Source of the DNA: Nonomuraea thailandensis
Lineage (GTDB): Bacteria; Actinomycetota; Actinomycetes; Streptosporangiales; Streptosporangiaceae
Direction of reading: 5' to 3'
Assembly: GCF_024172165.1 (NCBI RefSeq)
Contig: NZ_JAMZEB010000002.1
Span: 12,173,501 to 12,237,500, forward strand
DNA length: 64,000 bases
Shown: piece by piece, positions 24,793 through 34,229 of the stretch
Numbering within the stretch: the first letter of the stretch is position 1
How the letters are laid out: the number at the start of each line of letters is the position of its first letter
The notes under the pieces: model-generated
What the model saw: the letters and a program-made list of their open reading frames with translations, nothing else
What the model was told of the DNA's origin: nothing
Database searches by the model: none
Translations under genes and position numbers: made by a program

Positions 24793-25886
24793 GTCCGTGA
24801 GCCGCGGCGCGGGCGCTCGTGGCCGCGGAAGGCCGCCCAGCACGCGGCCAGCGCCACGGCGAACACCGGCAACCAGGCCAGCCTGGCCGCCACCCAACCG
24901 GCCGAGTCCGGGACGGTGTGCAGGCCGGGCAGGGCCTGGCCGGAGAGCAGCCCGAGGGCGGTGACGGCGATCATGGCAGTCTGGTGCCAGAGGAAGATCG
25001 TGATCGCCGAGAGGTTCGCCAGCGCCACGGCGGCCCAGACGGCCGGGCGCCGCAGCACCCGGCGCAGGGGGCCGAGCAGCAGCAGGGCCGCTCCGCACTG
25101 TGCCAGGCCGAAGGTGACGGCGGCGAGCGTGGGCGGGTCCAGGTTGGAGATCTCCGCCCCCGGCACGCCCACCATGGCCGCCGGGTAGCCCGCCCACAGG
25201 ACGAGCCCGGCGGTGGCGCCTGCCCCGCCGAGCAGCAGCGCCCATCCGGTCCCGCGGCCGGGAAGGCCGCCGCTCCGGCCCCAGGACGCGCCCAGGCAGT
25301 AGGGCACCGCCCAGCCCGCCACCACGTTCACCCCGCCGAGCCAGGCCGGGCCGTCCAGGCCGTACCGGACGAGGTCCACCAGCGCGACGACGGCGAGCGG
25401 CCACGCCGGGCCCAGCCTGGCGGCCCACGGGGTCGCGGCCGTCAGCACGGCGAAGACCAGCAGGAACCACAGCGGCGACCACACCAGCCTGGCCAGCGAG
25501 GTCACGCTCCCCGGCCCCACGCCGGCGGCGAGCATCGCGACCGCGATCACCGCCCACACCAGCACCAGGGCGGCCACCGGCCGGAACAGGCGAGCCATCC
25601 GCCGCCCCAGCCACGCCCGGTGGCCGGCGGCCCGGCCTCGCGCCGCCACCATCCCGCCCACCAGGAAGAACACCGCCAGCGTCTGGAACAGCCAGGAGAC
25701 GGGCGCGAGGTGCGGCAGCTCCCGCAGCGGGCTGGCGGCGCGCACGGTGCCGCTGTCGGTCACCAGGGCCGTCACCAGCCAGTGCCCGAGCACCACCCCG
25801 AGGATGGCCAGCGCGCGCAGCCCGTCCAGCCCGCGGTCGCGATCCGCCGGGGTCGCCTTCTCGACGCGTTCGAGCAGGTCACGCAT
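24756..25886 (-). CDS. Acyltransferase 3 family membrane protein
   Basis: 376 residues with about ten membrane helices. The N-terminal RGLDGLRALAILGVVLGHWL contains the conserved Arg and the His of the family active site, followed by FFLVGGMVAA. A hydrophobic core of this type transfers acyl (often acetyl) groups to extracytoplasmic glycans or lipids. It begins 8 bases inside the upstream alpha/beta hydrolase gene, so the two are coupled. The neighbouring glycosidase and polysaccharide loci make modification of a surface glycan plausible; this is inferred. Distinct from the DUF418 proteins also in this window. Confidence 0.83.
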   Translation of the reverse strand: MRDLLERVEKATPADRDRGLDGLRALAILGVVLGHWLVTALVTDSGTVRAASPLRELPHLAPVSWLFQTLAVFFLVGGMVAARGRAAGHRAWLGRRMARLFRPVAALVLVWAVIAVAMLAAGVGPGSVTSLARLVWSPLWFLLVFAVLTAATPWAARLGPAWPLAVVALVDLVRYGLDGPAWLGGVNVVAGWAVPYCLGASWGRSGGLPGRGTGWALLLGGAGATAGLVLWAGYPAAMVGVPGAEISNLDPPTLAAVTFGLAQCGAALLLLGPLRRVLRRPAVWAAVALANLSAITIFLWHQTAMIAVTALGLLSGQALPGLHTVPDSAGWVAARLAWLPVFAVALAACWAAFRGHERPRRGSRTHAPPRPDHLIS

Positions 25887-26793
25887 GCGGAGCCGCCCCC
25901 GACACGACGGCGGCGACGTTGCGCAGGAACAGGGAGCCCGGCCGCAGGTAGTCGCTGTGGCCGCCGTCGCCCGCCGCGAGGACGCGCGCGCCGGAGGTCG
26001 GCGAGACGGGGTCCAGACCGGGCCCCAGGGTGAGGAACGGCAGCCGGACCTGCACGTGGGGCACGTTCGCGATCCAGTCGCCGGTGCCGCGGGCGGCCCA
26101 GACGGGGGCGGACGTGCGCAGCGGGCAGCTCGTGCCGGTGCCGGGGGCGCCGTACAGGACGATGTTCGCCACGTCGCCCAGCCCGGCCGCGGCCCGCCCG
26201 CACACGACGGCGCCGTAGGAGTGGCACAGCAGCGACACCCTGGCGGCGCCCAGCTCGCGGACGAGCGCCCGCAGGCCGGGGACCGCCTCGTCGGCCCGGC
26301 CGGTGGTCAGGACGGCGGCGCCGAGCGTGCTCGGGGTCCGGTAGCCGAGCCAGGCGACGACCGCGGCCCCGTCGCCCAGCTCCCGCTGGAGCGCCAGCGC
26401 GCCGGCGCGCAGCCGCCCGCTGCCGAGGCCGGTGTCCGAGCCGGGCACCAGCACGGCCACCCGCGCGGCCCCGGCCAGGTCGCCGAAGACCTCAGCCGAG
26501 CGCCCCCCGTCACGCCCGTCGAAGAACAGGAACCGCCGCCCCGGCTCCGCCATCGCGCGCAGCGTCCCGGCCCGGCGCGACTGCCCGCGCGCGGCGGCCA
26601 TCCGCCCGGCCGCCAGGATGTCCTGGCGGACGGCGGCGTACCGGGCCTCGGTCAGACCTCCGGAGGGCCGGTTCGGCGCGGGAGCGGCGACCTCGGAGCC
26701 CGACAGGGGCACGACCACCGACGTGGCCAGGACGGCGGTGAAGAATTTCCCGCGGAGGCGGGCGGACGGGGGGCGGCGCGAACGGGTGGACAT
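25879..26793 (-). CDS. DUF1023-type alpha/beta hydrolase, exported
   Basis: 304 residues. The N-terminal RLRGKFFTAVLATSVVVPLSG looks like a signal or anchor. The hydrolase domain shows VLVPGSDTGLG, WLGYRTPSTLG, and the nucleophile elbow LCHSYGAVVCG, with a late GDGGHSDYL supplying the His. These are the marks of actinobacterial DUF1023 hydrolases, usually lipase/esterase-like with unknown substrates. The Ser-Tyr elbow (GHSYG-like, here CHSYG) is characteristic. It overlaps the acyltransferase-3 gene by 8 bases, so one enzyme may attach and the other remove acyl groups from the same surface target; that link is a guess. Confidence 0.77.
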   Translation of the reverse strand: MSTRSRRPPSARLRGKFFTAVLATSVVVPLSGSEVAAPAPNRPSGGLTEARYAAVRQDILAAGRMAAARGQSRRAGTLRAMAEPGRRFLFFDGRDGGRSAEVFGDLAGAARVAVLVPGSDTGLGSGRLRAGALALQRELGDGAAVVAWLGYRTPSTLGAAVLTTGRADEAVPGLRALVRELGAARVSLLCHSYGAVVCGRAAAGLGDVANIVLYGAPGTGTSCPLRTSAPVWAARGTGDWIANVPHVQVRLPFLTLGPGLDPVSPTSGARVLAAGDGGHSDYLRPGSLFLRNVAAVVSGAAPHA

Positions 26794-26884
26794 GCGGCGA
26801 ACCTATGGATCACGCCCCGTCGTCGGCGTCCCGCCTGGGAGTGGATCTGCGACGTAGCTCTGGAGTACTACGGGGACGGCCCGC

Positions 26885-27517
26885 TCACTCCAGCCCGAAG
26901 TGCGGCAGGCAGGCGGCCAGCCCGTGGATCTCCACCGGCACCGGGCAGCCGAAGTCCTCACGGTCGAGCCGCAGCCGCTGCTGCGTCGCCCGCCGCCCGC
27001 GCATCGACTGGACCGCCAGCCCGTCGGGCCGGTAGCCGAGCTTGCGCGAGACGCCGAGCGAGGCCGGATTGTCGAGGAAGGCGCTGGAGGTGGCCGTCAG
27101 CGCCCCCAGCCCGGCGAAGGCCAGGTGCAGGACGGCGGCGCGCATCTCCGTGCCGAACCCCTCGCCCTGGTACGCGCGCCCCAGCCACGAGCCCGTGTGC
27201 ACCTCGCGGGTGAGCGCGAAGTCGACCCCCTTGACGTCCTGGACGCCGATCACCCGGCCCTCGTGGACGACGGCGAAGTTGCAGCACCACTCCTCGGGCC
27301 GCCACGCCGCCATGACCCCGAGGTGGTAGAGCACGACCTTCGCGGGCAGCTCCGCAGCGGGCACGTCGGTCCAGGGCACCCCGAACGGCATCCGGTCCGG
27401 GTCGTGCACCCCCTCAACGGCACGGTCGGCCAGCTCGTCGAGGTCGTCGAAGGTGGGGAGCCGGAGCGTGAGGCGGGGCGTGGTCAGTCTCAGGTCGTGC
27501 ACGGGCCAGTTGCGCAT
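26885..27517 (-). CDS. GNAT-family N-acetyltransferase (RimJ/RimL-like)
   Basis: 210 residues. It is a RimJ/L-like GNAT with a substrate lobe starting TPRLTLRLPTFDDLDEL and the acetyl-CoA part at WLGRAYQGEGFGTEMRAAVL. After that come ATSSAFLDNPASLGVSRKLGYRPDG, a conserved Asn/Ser/Lys element of the family (quoted in two parts: ATSSAFLDNPASLG and VSRKLGYRPDG). It would acetylate an amine or a protein N-terminus in the cytoplasm. Upstream is a DUF418 gene in the same direction, 34 bases away. Downstream lies a 91-base gap before the hydrolase gene. No specific substrate can be assigned. Confidence 0.8.
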   Translation of the reverse strand: MRNWPVHDLRLTTPRLTLRLPTFDDLDELADRAVEGVHDPDRMPFGVPWTDVPAAELPAKVVLYHLGVMAAWRPEEWCCNFAVVHEGRVIGVQDVKGVDFALTREVHTGSWLGRAYQGEGFGTEMRAAVLHLAFAGLGALTATSSAFLDNPASLGVSRKLGYRPDGLAVQSMRGRRATQQRLRLDREDFGCPVPVEIHGLAACLPHFGLE

Positions 27518-27551
27518 GCCTGCCCATTCTTCCCGGCCGGCCCCGCCCGCC

Positions 27552-28754
27552 TCACCTGGTTATCCCGGGCCTTCGCCAGTACGTCAGCAGGCGCAGCAGC
27601 CACTCCACCGGCCCGTACCGGTGCCCCTTGAGCCACCAGCGGCTGCAGGCCGCCTGGAGCGCGAAGATGCCGAGCGCGATCAGCACCTCCAGCGGCGGGC
27701 TGACCCGGTCCACCAGGGCCAGGCCGTACCCGGTGAAGATGAGCGAGCAGACCAGCGACTGCGCCAGGTAGTTCGACAGCGCCATCCTGCCGGGCGCCGC
27801 CAGCGCCCGCGCCAGCCGCGGCACGTGCGGCAGCACGCGCAGGAACGTGGCCGCGTACGCCGCCGCCAGCAGCGGCGCCGTCACCAGGTCCACCGCCTCG
27901 CCCCAGAACTTGTGCACCGAGCCGTTCCACACCGACGCCGTGTAGAAGAGCGCGCCACCCAGCCCCACCGTGAACCCGGTCCACTGCAGCCGGCGCAGCG
28001 TCCCCGTGTACGCGGACACGTCGCGCAGCACGCCCAGCCTGCCGACCGCCAGCCCGATCAGGCACGCGGCCAGCACCGCCGGGCCCTGGAAGAAGACCCG
28101 CGCCACGATGATCAGCGACAGCTTCCTCAGGTGCTCGGAGACGATCTGCCAGAACACCCCGCCGAGCGCCGAGTCCGAGGCGGCGGCCTGCGCCTGCCCG
28201 TCGGCGACCCGGCCCGACAGGTCCAGGCCCGCCGTGGCCAGCAGCGCGAGCAGCACGAAGGCGAGCGCCAGCAGCAGCGTGAGCGCGACGGCCAGCGCCA
28301 CCGCCGTCCTCGGCCGGACCCGGCGGAAGAGCAGCAGCGCCAGCCCCACGGCGGCGTACGTCGTCAGGATGTCCCCGGGGAACAGCAGCACGGCATGCGC
28401 CAGCCCGAGCAGGAACAGCCCGGCCAGCCGGCGCAGGAACATCGGCGTGAACGGCCGCCCCCGCCGCCGGGCCGAGTCGGCCTGCAGCGTGAAGCTGTAC
28501 CCGAACAGGAACGAGAACAGCAGGTAGAACTTGTTCTCCAGGAACAGCGTCACGACCCACCGCACGCCCCAGTCGAGGGACGAGTCGAACGCGGGCTCCG
28601 CCAGCCCGGCCATCCGGTAGCCGGAGGCCAGGAAGGCGATGTTCACGACGAGGATGCCCAGCAGCGAGAAACCCCGTAAGGCGTCGACGGAGGCGATTCT
28701 CGCTGCGGCGAGGCGTACGTCCGGCCTGGCGGGATGTGTCTCCTGTGTCCTCAT
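27552..28754 (-). CDS. DUF418 family membrane protein
   Basis: 400 residues, full length. It begins with the family signature RIASVDALRGFSLLGILVVN after a short hydrophilic tail and has about ten helices. FSFLFGYSFTLQA, GRMALSNYLAQSLVCSLIF and the C-terminal PVEWLLRLLTYWRRP match YeiB-type DUF418 proteins. The family is related to acyltransferase-3-like membrane proteins, but the function is unsettled. It is a paralogue of the truncated gene at the left window edge. It is co-directional with the GNAT gene (34 bases apart) and lies 42 bases downstream of the giant GT-C-like gene. Confidence 0.88.
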   Translation of the reverse strand: MRTQETHPARPDVRLAAARIASVDALRGFSLLGILVVNIAFLASGYRMAGLAEPAFDSSLDWGVRWVVTLFLENKFYLLFSFLFGYSFTLQADSARRRGRPFTPMFLRRLAGLFLLGLAHAVLLFPGDILTTYAAVGLALLLFRRVRPRTAVALAVALTLLLALAFVLLALLATAGLDLSGRVADGQAQAAASDSALGGVFWQIVSEHLRKLSLIIVARVFFQGPAVLAACLIGLAVGRLGVLRDVSAYTGTLRRLQWTGFTVGLGGALFYTASVWNGSVHKFWGEAVDLVTAPLLAAAYAATFLRVLPHVPRLARALAAPGRMALSNYLAQSLVCSLIFTGYGLALVDRVSPPLEVLIALGIFALQAACSRWWLKGHRYGPVEWLLRLLTYWRRPGITR

Positions 28755-28796
28755 CGGAGAGCATCATCCCGCACAACCTGAGTGTTTCCTGTGAAT

Positions 28797-31700
28797 TCAG
28801 TTATTTTGCGCGATATAGATGAACCGCTCGATGATCACTGCCAGGGCCACCGCGAAGGCCGGGATCGCCAGGAACAGCAGGCGTTTGCGGGCCTTCGGCG
28901 CCCGGTTCGGGCCGTTCAACCGGATGATCTCGTACCCGAAGAGTGCGACCCAGGTCACAGCGAGCGCGCCGAGGCCCACCGGCGTCCACGGTGAGGTGGG
29001 GTCGCCGCGGCCCTTGTAGGGGTTCGGTTCGGGGATCTCGGTGCCTCTGACGAAGTTCTTCCAGGTGTAGAGCGCCGCGTCCTCGTTGGAGTAGACCCGC
29101 TTGAGATCGGGTGACTTGTCCAGCGCCGCGCGGAACCTCTCGCCCCAGTCGGCCGGGAAGCCCTCGTTGAGCTGCAGGTAGCTGACCTGGCCCCGGCTCA
29201 CCATCAGGTACGAGTTCCTGGACGCCTCCTTCAGCGCCTGCACGGCGTCGGCGATCTGCGCCGGATCCTTGTGCACCAGCGCCTGGAGGTTGAAGCTGAC
29301 CTTCTCCACGTCCCGCTCGCCCCACGGCAGGGTCGGCGTGACCTCCGGCCCCTCCTTGGGCACCAGGTAGAGCACCCGGGCGCTGGGCTCGTCGTGGTCG
29401 TAGACGTAGTGCAGGGCGGCCACCTCGCCGGTGGTGACCCGCTCGAACTTCTCGTTGCCGTACCTGGCCACCAGGAACGCGAACGCGAACACGACCGCGA
29501 AGCAGGCCGCCAGCACGAGCGAGATCTTCTTGGTCAGCTCCGGGTTGAAGCGCACGTTCCGCTTGCGCAGCGGCACGGTCTCCTCGCGCACGTCCGCGCT
29601 GTCGGCCGGCAGGTTCGGGAAGAACGCGTACGCGGCCAGCAGGCAGGCGCCGGGCAGCGCGAACATGTAGATGCGCAGCCCGATCTCGCCGCCGTAGCTC
29701 TGCAGCCCCAGCGCCAGCACCGGCACGCACAGCAGGATCAGCGCCGACCGGTCGAACACCCCGCGCCGGAACCGGCGGAAGATGCCCACCGCCGCGCACG
29801 CCAGGATCACCGCGAGGATGCCCAGCCGGGCCTGCAGCACCATCGCGTGCGCGGGGTCGGTGCCCTCGATCCGGTCACCCGTGTTGCTGCGCAGGTTCTG
29901 CAGGATGTTGCCCAGGCCGCCGAAGATCGTGTCGATCTGGCTGGCCCAGAAGCCCACTGTCATGTAGCTGATCCAGGCCAGCACCACCAGCCCGAGGAAG
30001 AACGGCAGCGCCCAGGTCAGCGTGGTCCGCTTGAAGATCAGGAACGCCGTCACCACGCCGAGCATCATGAACGGCGTGATCTGGTGCGAGGCCACCGACG
30101 CCACGAACAGCGCCACCAGCATCATCAGCATGAGCAGCTTGTCGGCCCTGAACGTGCCGGTGTTCGCCAGCTCGCCCGGTGTCATCGCGTCGAGCTTGCC
30201 GATCAGCTTGCGCAGGCCCTTGGGCGGGACCGGCTTCGTGCGCGTCTCCACGCGCCCGAACCATCTCAGCAGGATCGCCACGAACGCCAGATACAGCGCG
30301 AACGTGAAGCCCTGGGGCGAGAAGTAGTCCTGGCCGATCCACTGCACCAGCACGAACAGCAGCGCCGCGAACCACCGCGCCCGCGTGGTCGCCACCACCT
30401 GGCGCAGGATCAGCACGAACGGCAGCAGGTAGAGCAGGTTCGACAGCAGCGGCGTCCACTGCAGGATCGGCGTCAGGTCGGTGATCCCGGCGGCCTTCGT
30501 CACGAACGCGAACAACGCGAAGAAGCCCGGCCAGCCCATGCGGGCGTCGATGTTGATCGCCGTCTCGCCGGTCCTGCCGATGAACTCCACGAAACCGGCG
30601 TGGATGTAGGCGGTCGGGAAGCGCGGCTCGTCGGCCACCAGCGCGCCCGCGCCGTGCAGGGCGAACGTGATGGCGGCGATCTGGAACAGCAGCAGGAACT
30701 TGCGGTCGGTGCTCTGGGTGACCGTGATGAAGAACGACACGATCATGATCAGGATGGCGATGAACGCCGTCGTCGGCAGCGCCGAGATCAGGCCCAGGCC
30801 GTCGATGTCGGACGGATTCACGCCGCGCAGCGGGCCCGGGGGGACCTTGAGGGCGAGGACGTACATGATGAGGCCCTCTAGGACCAGCAGCACGGGCAGC
30901 CACTTGGGCGCACTGGCCACCAACGCCCCGACCCTGCCCCTGGTCGCGCGGGGCTTGGCGGGCGCCTGCCCGGGGGCCTGCCCCGGCGCCTGCGCGGGCT
31001 GGGCCTGCCGCGGCGGCGCCTGCTGGTACGCGGCCTGCTGCGCCTGCCCCGGCACGGCCTGCGGCCCCGACGGGCCCTGGGGCGCCATACCCGGCACGGC
31101 CTGCGGCCCTGACGGACCCTGCGGCGCGATGCCCGGCGCGGGGGAGGCGCCCGGGGACGGCTGCACCAGATTCGCCAACCCCTGCGACCCGGCCACCGGC
31201 CGCGCCCCACCACCGGGCCCTCCGGCACCGGCTCCTCCAGCGCCGGGCCCGCTGGCACCAGGTCCTCCGGTGCCGGGCCCGCCCGCACCGGGAGTGCCGG
31301 TGGTGGGCGCTCCCGTGGGATGCGTGCTCATGGGTTGCGTTCCGGCACCGGCTGCGGCGGCCGTCCCTCCGGCCGGTGCAGCGGTCGCGGGCTTCGCACC
31401 CGCAGAGCCCGGCTTGGCAGCCGAAGCGCCCGGCTTCGCGCCGGAAGCGCCAGGTGCAGCGCTGGGCGTGGCAGAACCAGCGCCGGCAGCGCCGGACGTC
31501 GCACCGGCCCCGGTCGCGCCCGCCTCACCGGCAGCCGCGCCCTGCCCACCGGCAGGCTGCGGCCCACTGGCGGGCTGGGCACCCACAGCAGGCCGGGCAC
31601 CAGAGACAGGCTGAGCACCGGTGCCGGGCGTGGTCCCGCTCGCGGGCCGGGTACCCGTGCCGGGCTGGGTGCCGGTGCCGGTGCCGGTGCCGGTGCCGGT

Positions 31701-32027
31701 TGCGGGCTGGGGGCCGCTGGCCGGTTGGGGGCGCAGGCCGGGGGAGGTGTCGCCCTCGTCGGACGCCTCAGGGCCGCCGGTCGCCGGTTGGATCGGCATG
31801 GAGACCGTGCCGGCCGCCGAGGGGTCGGCGGTGTCGTCGGCCGTGGGCGGATGCCCGATGTGCAGAGGCCCGGGCAGCCGGATGGCCGTCGTCCTTTCCG
31901 CCTCCGGCGGGGCCGTTCCCTCGCCGCCGGAGCTCTCCGCGGAGTCCTCGGCCGAGCCGGCCTCCTCGCCCGCGGGCGGGAACGTCAGCTTGGGGATGAC
32001 TCCCGTCGCTTCCGGATCGAAGGGCAC
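28797..32027 (-). CDS. Giant polytopic GT-C-like membrane protein with disordered N-terminus
   Basis: About 1076 residues if started at the GTG 32025-32027, which has a perfect AAGGAGGAG site 7 bases before it. An ATG at 32120 overlapping the flippase stop as ATGA is the alternative and would add 31 residues. The first ~365 residues are a Gly/Pro/Ala/Gln-rich cytoplasmic stretch with internal repeats. About 12 membrane helices follow. The loop after the second or third helix holds acidic residues (ADEPRFPTAY, then INIDARMGWPGF) as in GT-C glycosyltransferases or O-antigen polymerases. A soluble ~150-residue domain near the C-terminus precedes the last helices. As the last gene of the polysaccharide operon, it may polymerise or transfer glycan on a lipid carrier. 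I do not recognise a named family. Confidence 0.6.
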   Translation of the reverse strand: MPFDPEATGVIPKLTFPPAGEEAGSAEDSAESSGGEGTAPPEAERTTAIRLPGPLHIGHPPTADDTADPSAAGTVSMPIQPATGGPEASDEGDTSPGLRPQPASGPQPATGTGTGTGTGTQPGTGTRPASGTTPGTGAQPVSGARPAVGAQPASGPQPAGGQGAAAGEAGATGAGATSGAAGAGSATPSAAPGASGAKPGASAAKPGSAGAKPATAAPAGGTAAAAGAGTQPMSTHPTGAPTTGTPGAGGPGTGGPGASGPGAGGAGAGGPGGGARPVAGSQGLANLVQPSPGASPAPGIAPQGPSGPQAVPGMAPQGPSGPQAVPGQAQQAAYQQAPPRQAQPAQAPGQAPGQAPAKPRATRGRVGALVASAPKWLPVLLVLEGLIMYVLALKVPPGPLRGVNPSDIDGLGLISALPTTAFIAILIMIVSFFITVTQSTDRKFLLLFQIAAITFALHGAGALVADEPRFPTAYIHAGFVEFIGRTGETAINIDARMGWPGFFALFAFVTKAAGITDLTPILQWTPLLSNLLYLLPFVLILRQVVATTRARWFAALLFVLVQWIGQDYFSPQGFTFALYLAFVAILLRWFGRVETRTKPVPPKGLRKLIGKLDAMTPGELANTGTFRADKLLMLMMLVALFVASVASHQITPFMMLGVVTAFLIFKRTTLTWALPFFLGLVVLAWISYMTVGFWASQIDTIFGGLGNILQNLRSNTGDRIEGTDPAHAMVLQARLGILAVILACAAVGIFRRFRRGVFDRSALILLCVPVLALGLQSYGGEIGLRIYMFALPGACLLAAYAFFPNLPADSADVREETVPLRKRNVRFNPELTKKISLVLAACFAVVFAFAFLVARYGNEKFERVTTGEVAALHYVYDHDEPSARVLYLVPKEGPEVTPTLPWGERDVEKVSFNLQALVHKDPAQIADAVQALKEASRNSYLMVSRGQVSYLQLNEGFPADWGERFRAALDKSPDLKRVYSNEDAALYTWKNFVRGTEIPEPNPYKGRGDPTSPWTPVGLGALAVTWVALFGYEIIRLNGPNRAPKARKRLLFLAIPAFAVALAVIIERFIYIAQNN
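31051..31134. repeat. Two 42-bp tandem copies in the giant membrane-protein gene
   Basis: Near-identical 42-base copies (31051-31092 and 31093-31134), starting GGCACGGCCTGCGGCCC, encode two GPSGPQAVPGMAPQ units in the disordered N-terminal region. In frame. Confidence 0.75.
31668..31697. repeat. GGTGCC microsatellite
   Basis: Five exact tandem GGTGCC hexamers encode a Gly-Thr run in the disordered region of the giant membrane protein. In frame; prone to slippage. Confidence 0.85.
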
Positions 32028-32116
32028 GTCTGACTCCTCCTTGTCCCCCCGCACGTCCGAGGAGCCCGTGATCCCCGTTTGCATGCCATCGCCGTCCCGT
32101 TGCCTCACGTTGACCA

Positions 32117-33433
32117 TCATGAAGCCCCGGACGACCCCTGGGTGACAGTCGACCTACCGCTTTCGTCGAATTTGAGAATTTTACGTAGATTTCCAAAAAT
32201 CAAAAGTGCGACAAGCACCTCGCTGAAGAGCAATCCGTACCCCACGGCGTTCACCCCGAAGTGAGGGAACAGTGCCACGGTGGACACCAGCACGAGCACC
32301 GCCAGCCCGATCTGGACGATCGCCAGCGTCCGCGCCTTGCTCTGCGCCCGCAGCGCGCTCAGGTACACCTCGATCAGCACGCGGGGCAGCACCGCCAGCG
32401 CCATCAGCCGCAGCAGCGTCGTGCCCTCCTCGGCGAAGGCCGAGCCGAAGATGGTCAGGATCAGCGGCGCCCCGAGGATCGCCACCGCGATGATCGGAGT
32501 GACGATCATGAAGGCCCGCCGCAGCGCCCGCCGGCAGTTCTCGGCCAGCCGGGCACGGTCGAAGGAGCCCTCGACGGTCAGCGACACCGCCATGTTCATG
32601 GCCAGCAGCTCGATCATGCTGGCCAGCGTGTGCGCCATCGAGAACCGCCCGAACGTGGCCTCGCCCACCTGCGTGGCGATCACCACGGGCACCAGGTAGA
32701 CGATCGCCAGGATCGACAGCGTGCCGGGGAAGTCGCCGGCCAGGAAGCGGCCGACCTCGCGCAGCTTCGGCGGCTCCTGGACGGGATCGGCCTGCTTGAC
32801 GTGCCGCGGCACGACGACGCCGAAGATCAGCCAGTTGACCGGGATGAGGGCCAGCGCCGTCGGGATCACCCACGAGACGAAGATCCCGCCGGACGGCAGC
32901 GCCCCGGCCACGGCCACCAGGAGGCCCATCTTGACCAGGCCGAAGATCAGGTTGTTCAACGGCACGAACGTGGCCCTGCGCAGGCCGGTCAGCACCACGT
33001 CCTGGAGCGTGAACACGGCCCACACCACCACGGACGCCAGGAAGAACAGCCCGGGCCCGAACCCGGCCAGCACCGAGTACGTCTTGCCCCACATGGGCAG
33101 CGTCAGCAGGAACCCCAGCGCCGCGACCCCGCCCGTGGCGGCGGCCAGGCCGTACCCGCGCAGGATGAGCTCGGGCGTGCGGCGGCCGGCCACCGGCAGG
33201 AACCGGGCCAGCGCGCCCACGAAGCCGAGCGCGGTCAGCGACGCGAACAGCCGCATCGCCGTGATCACGGCCTGCCCGCGGCCGAACTCCTCGGGCGAGT
33301 AGAAGTGCGCGGCCAGCAGCCAGTAGCCCATGCCGAGCACACCGGTGATCACGGTGTTCGCCATCAGCGCGTAACCCTGCAGGAACAGCGGGTTACGCAG
33401 GTCGCGAAGGATCTTCCCCCGGAGGTCAGACAT
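32117..33433 (-). CDS. Wzx/MATE-type oligosaccharide flippase
   Basis: 438 residues with about 12-14 helices and little else. The N-terminal NPLFLQGYALMANTVITGVL and YWLLAAHFYSPEEFGRGQAV match the polysaccharide-export branch of the MOP superfamily. Such proteins flip undecaprenyl- or polyprenyl-linked oligosaccharides to the outer face. It overlaps the deacetylase gene by 8 bases and is followed at once by the giant membrane protein gene, so it is coupled on both sides. In Wzx/Wzy logic the giant protein would be the polymerase-like partner; that pairing is inferred from position. Confidence 0.86.
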   Translation of the reverse strand: MSDLRGKILRDLRNPLFLQGYALMANTVITGVLGMGYWLLAAHFYSPEEFGRGQAVITAMRLFASLTALGFVGALARFLPVAGRRTPELILRGYGLAAATGGVAALGFLLTLPMWGKTYSVLAGFGPGLFFLASVVVWAVFTLQDVVLTGLRRATFVPLNNLIFGLVKMGLLVAVAGALPSGGIFVSWVIPTALALIPVNWLIFGVVVPRHVKQADPVQEPPKLREVGRFLAGDFPGTLSILAIVYLVPVVIATQVGEATFGRFSMAHTLASMIELLAMNMAVSLTVEGSFDRARLAENCRRALRRAFMIVTPIIAVAILGAPLILTIFGSAFAEEGTTLLRLMALAVLPRVLIEVYLSALRAQSKARTLAIVQIGLAVLVLVSTVALFPHFGVNAVGYGLLFSEVLVALLIFGNLRKILKFDESGRSTVTQGSSGAS

Positions 33434-34229
33434 TTCCGCGCACCCGCTGCAGCCCGTACCTCGTCCTGCGGACGACCGCGTACCCCTTGGTGAGGATGCG
33501 CTCGCGCATGTAGATGAGAGGTACGGCGTTGCCTTCGACGGCGCGCTTGAACATGTTGATGGTCGTGTTCTTGCCGACCGTCAACCGGGGGATGGCGAGC
33601 ATGTCATGACGATCGGCGGCGATCGTGTTACTCACGGCGCAGGCGGCGAAGTAGCCGGCCTTGCGCACCTCACGGCGGACCCGGGCGCTGGAGTAGCCGT
33701 ACGGGTAGGCCATGGTGGCGACCGGAGTGCCGATCTTCTCCTCCAGCAGGCCCTTGTTCCTGCGCAGCTCCTGCCGCAGGTCCTCGGTGCGGAGCTGGTC
33801 GAGCTGGGGGTGGCTGTGGCTGTGGCCGCCGATCTCGACGCCGGTCTGCGCGGCCTCGCGGGCCTGGCCCCACGACAGCATGTCGTCGAGGGGCCGGCCC
33901 GCCGCGTCCCTGCCCGCGTCGGACACCCAGCCGCTGGTCAGGAAGACCGTGGCCGGGAAATTGTGGCGTTCCAGCAGCGGCAGCGCGCGGCTGTGGAAGT
34001 CGGCGTAGCCGTCGTCGAACGTCACGACGATCGGCTTGTCCGGCAGCGACAGCCCGTTGTTCTTGTTGAACCTGGCCACCAGGTCACCCAGCGTGAGCGG
34101 CGTGAAGCCGCTCTCCGCCAGGTAGGCGAGCTGCTCCTCCAGGTCGGAGGGCCGCACGGCGTGCGGCTTGGTCTCGTCGTTGGGCGCGTCGGTGACCGAG
34201 TGGTACATCAGGATCGGTACGCGGATCAT
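33426..34229 (-). CDS. Polysaccharide deacetylase (carbohydrate esterase 4, NodB-like)
   Basis: 267 residues from the ATG at 34227-34229, which overlaps the GT2 stop as ATGA. It is a NodB-fold metalloesterase: PILMYHSVTD, VVTFDDGYADF (the two Asp, catalytic base and metal ligand), GGHSHSHPQL (His metal ligands) and MAYPYGYSS. It would remove N-acetyl groups from a GlcNAc-type sugar. There is no signal peptide, so it may act on a cytoplasmic or lipid-linked intermediate. It is coupled to GT2 upstream and overlaps the flippase downstream by 8 bases. Together with the CelD-like acyltransferase it suggests deacylation and re-acylation of amino-sugars. Confidence 0.88.
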   Translation of the reverse strand: MIRVPILMYHSVTDAPNDETKPHAVRPSDLEEQLAYLAESGFTPLTLGDLVARFNKNNGLSLPDKPIVVTFDDGYADFHSRALPLLERHNFPATVFLTSGWVSDAGRDAAGRPLDDMLSWGQAREAAQTGVEIGGHSHSHPQLDQLRTEDLRQELRRNKGLLEEKIGTPVATMAYPYGYSSARVRREVRKAGYFAACAVSNTIAADRHDMLAIPRLTVGKNTTINMFKRAVEGNAVPLIYMRERILTKGYAVVRRTRYGLQRVRGNV

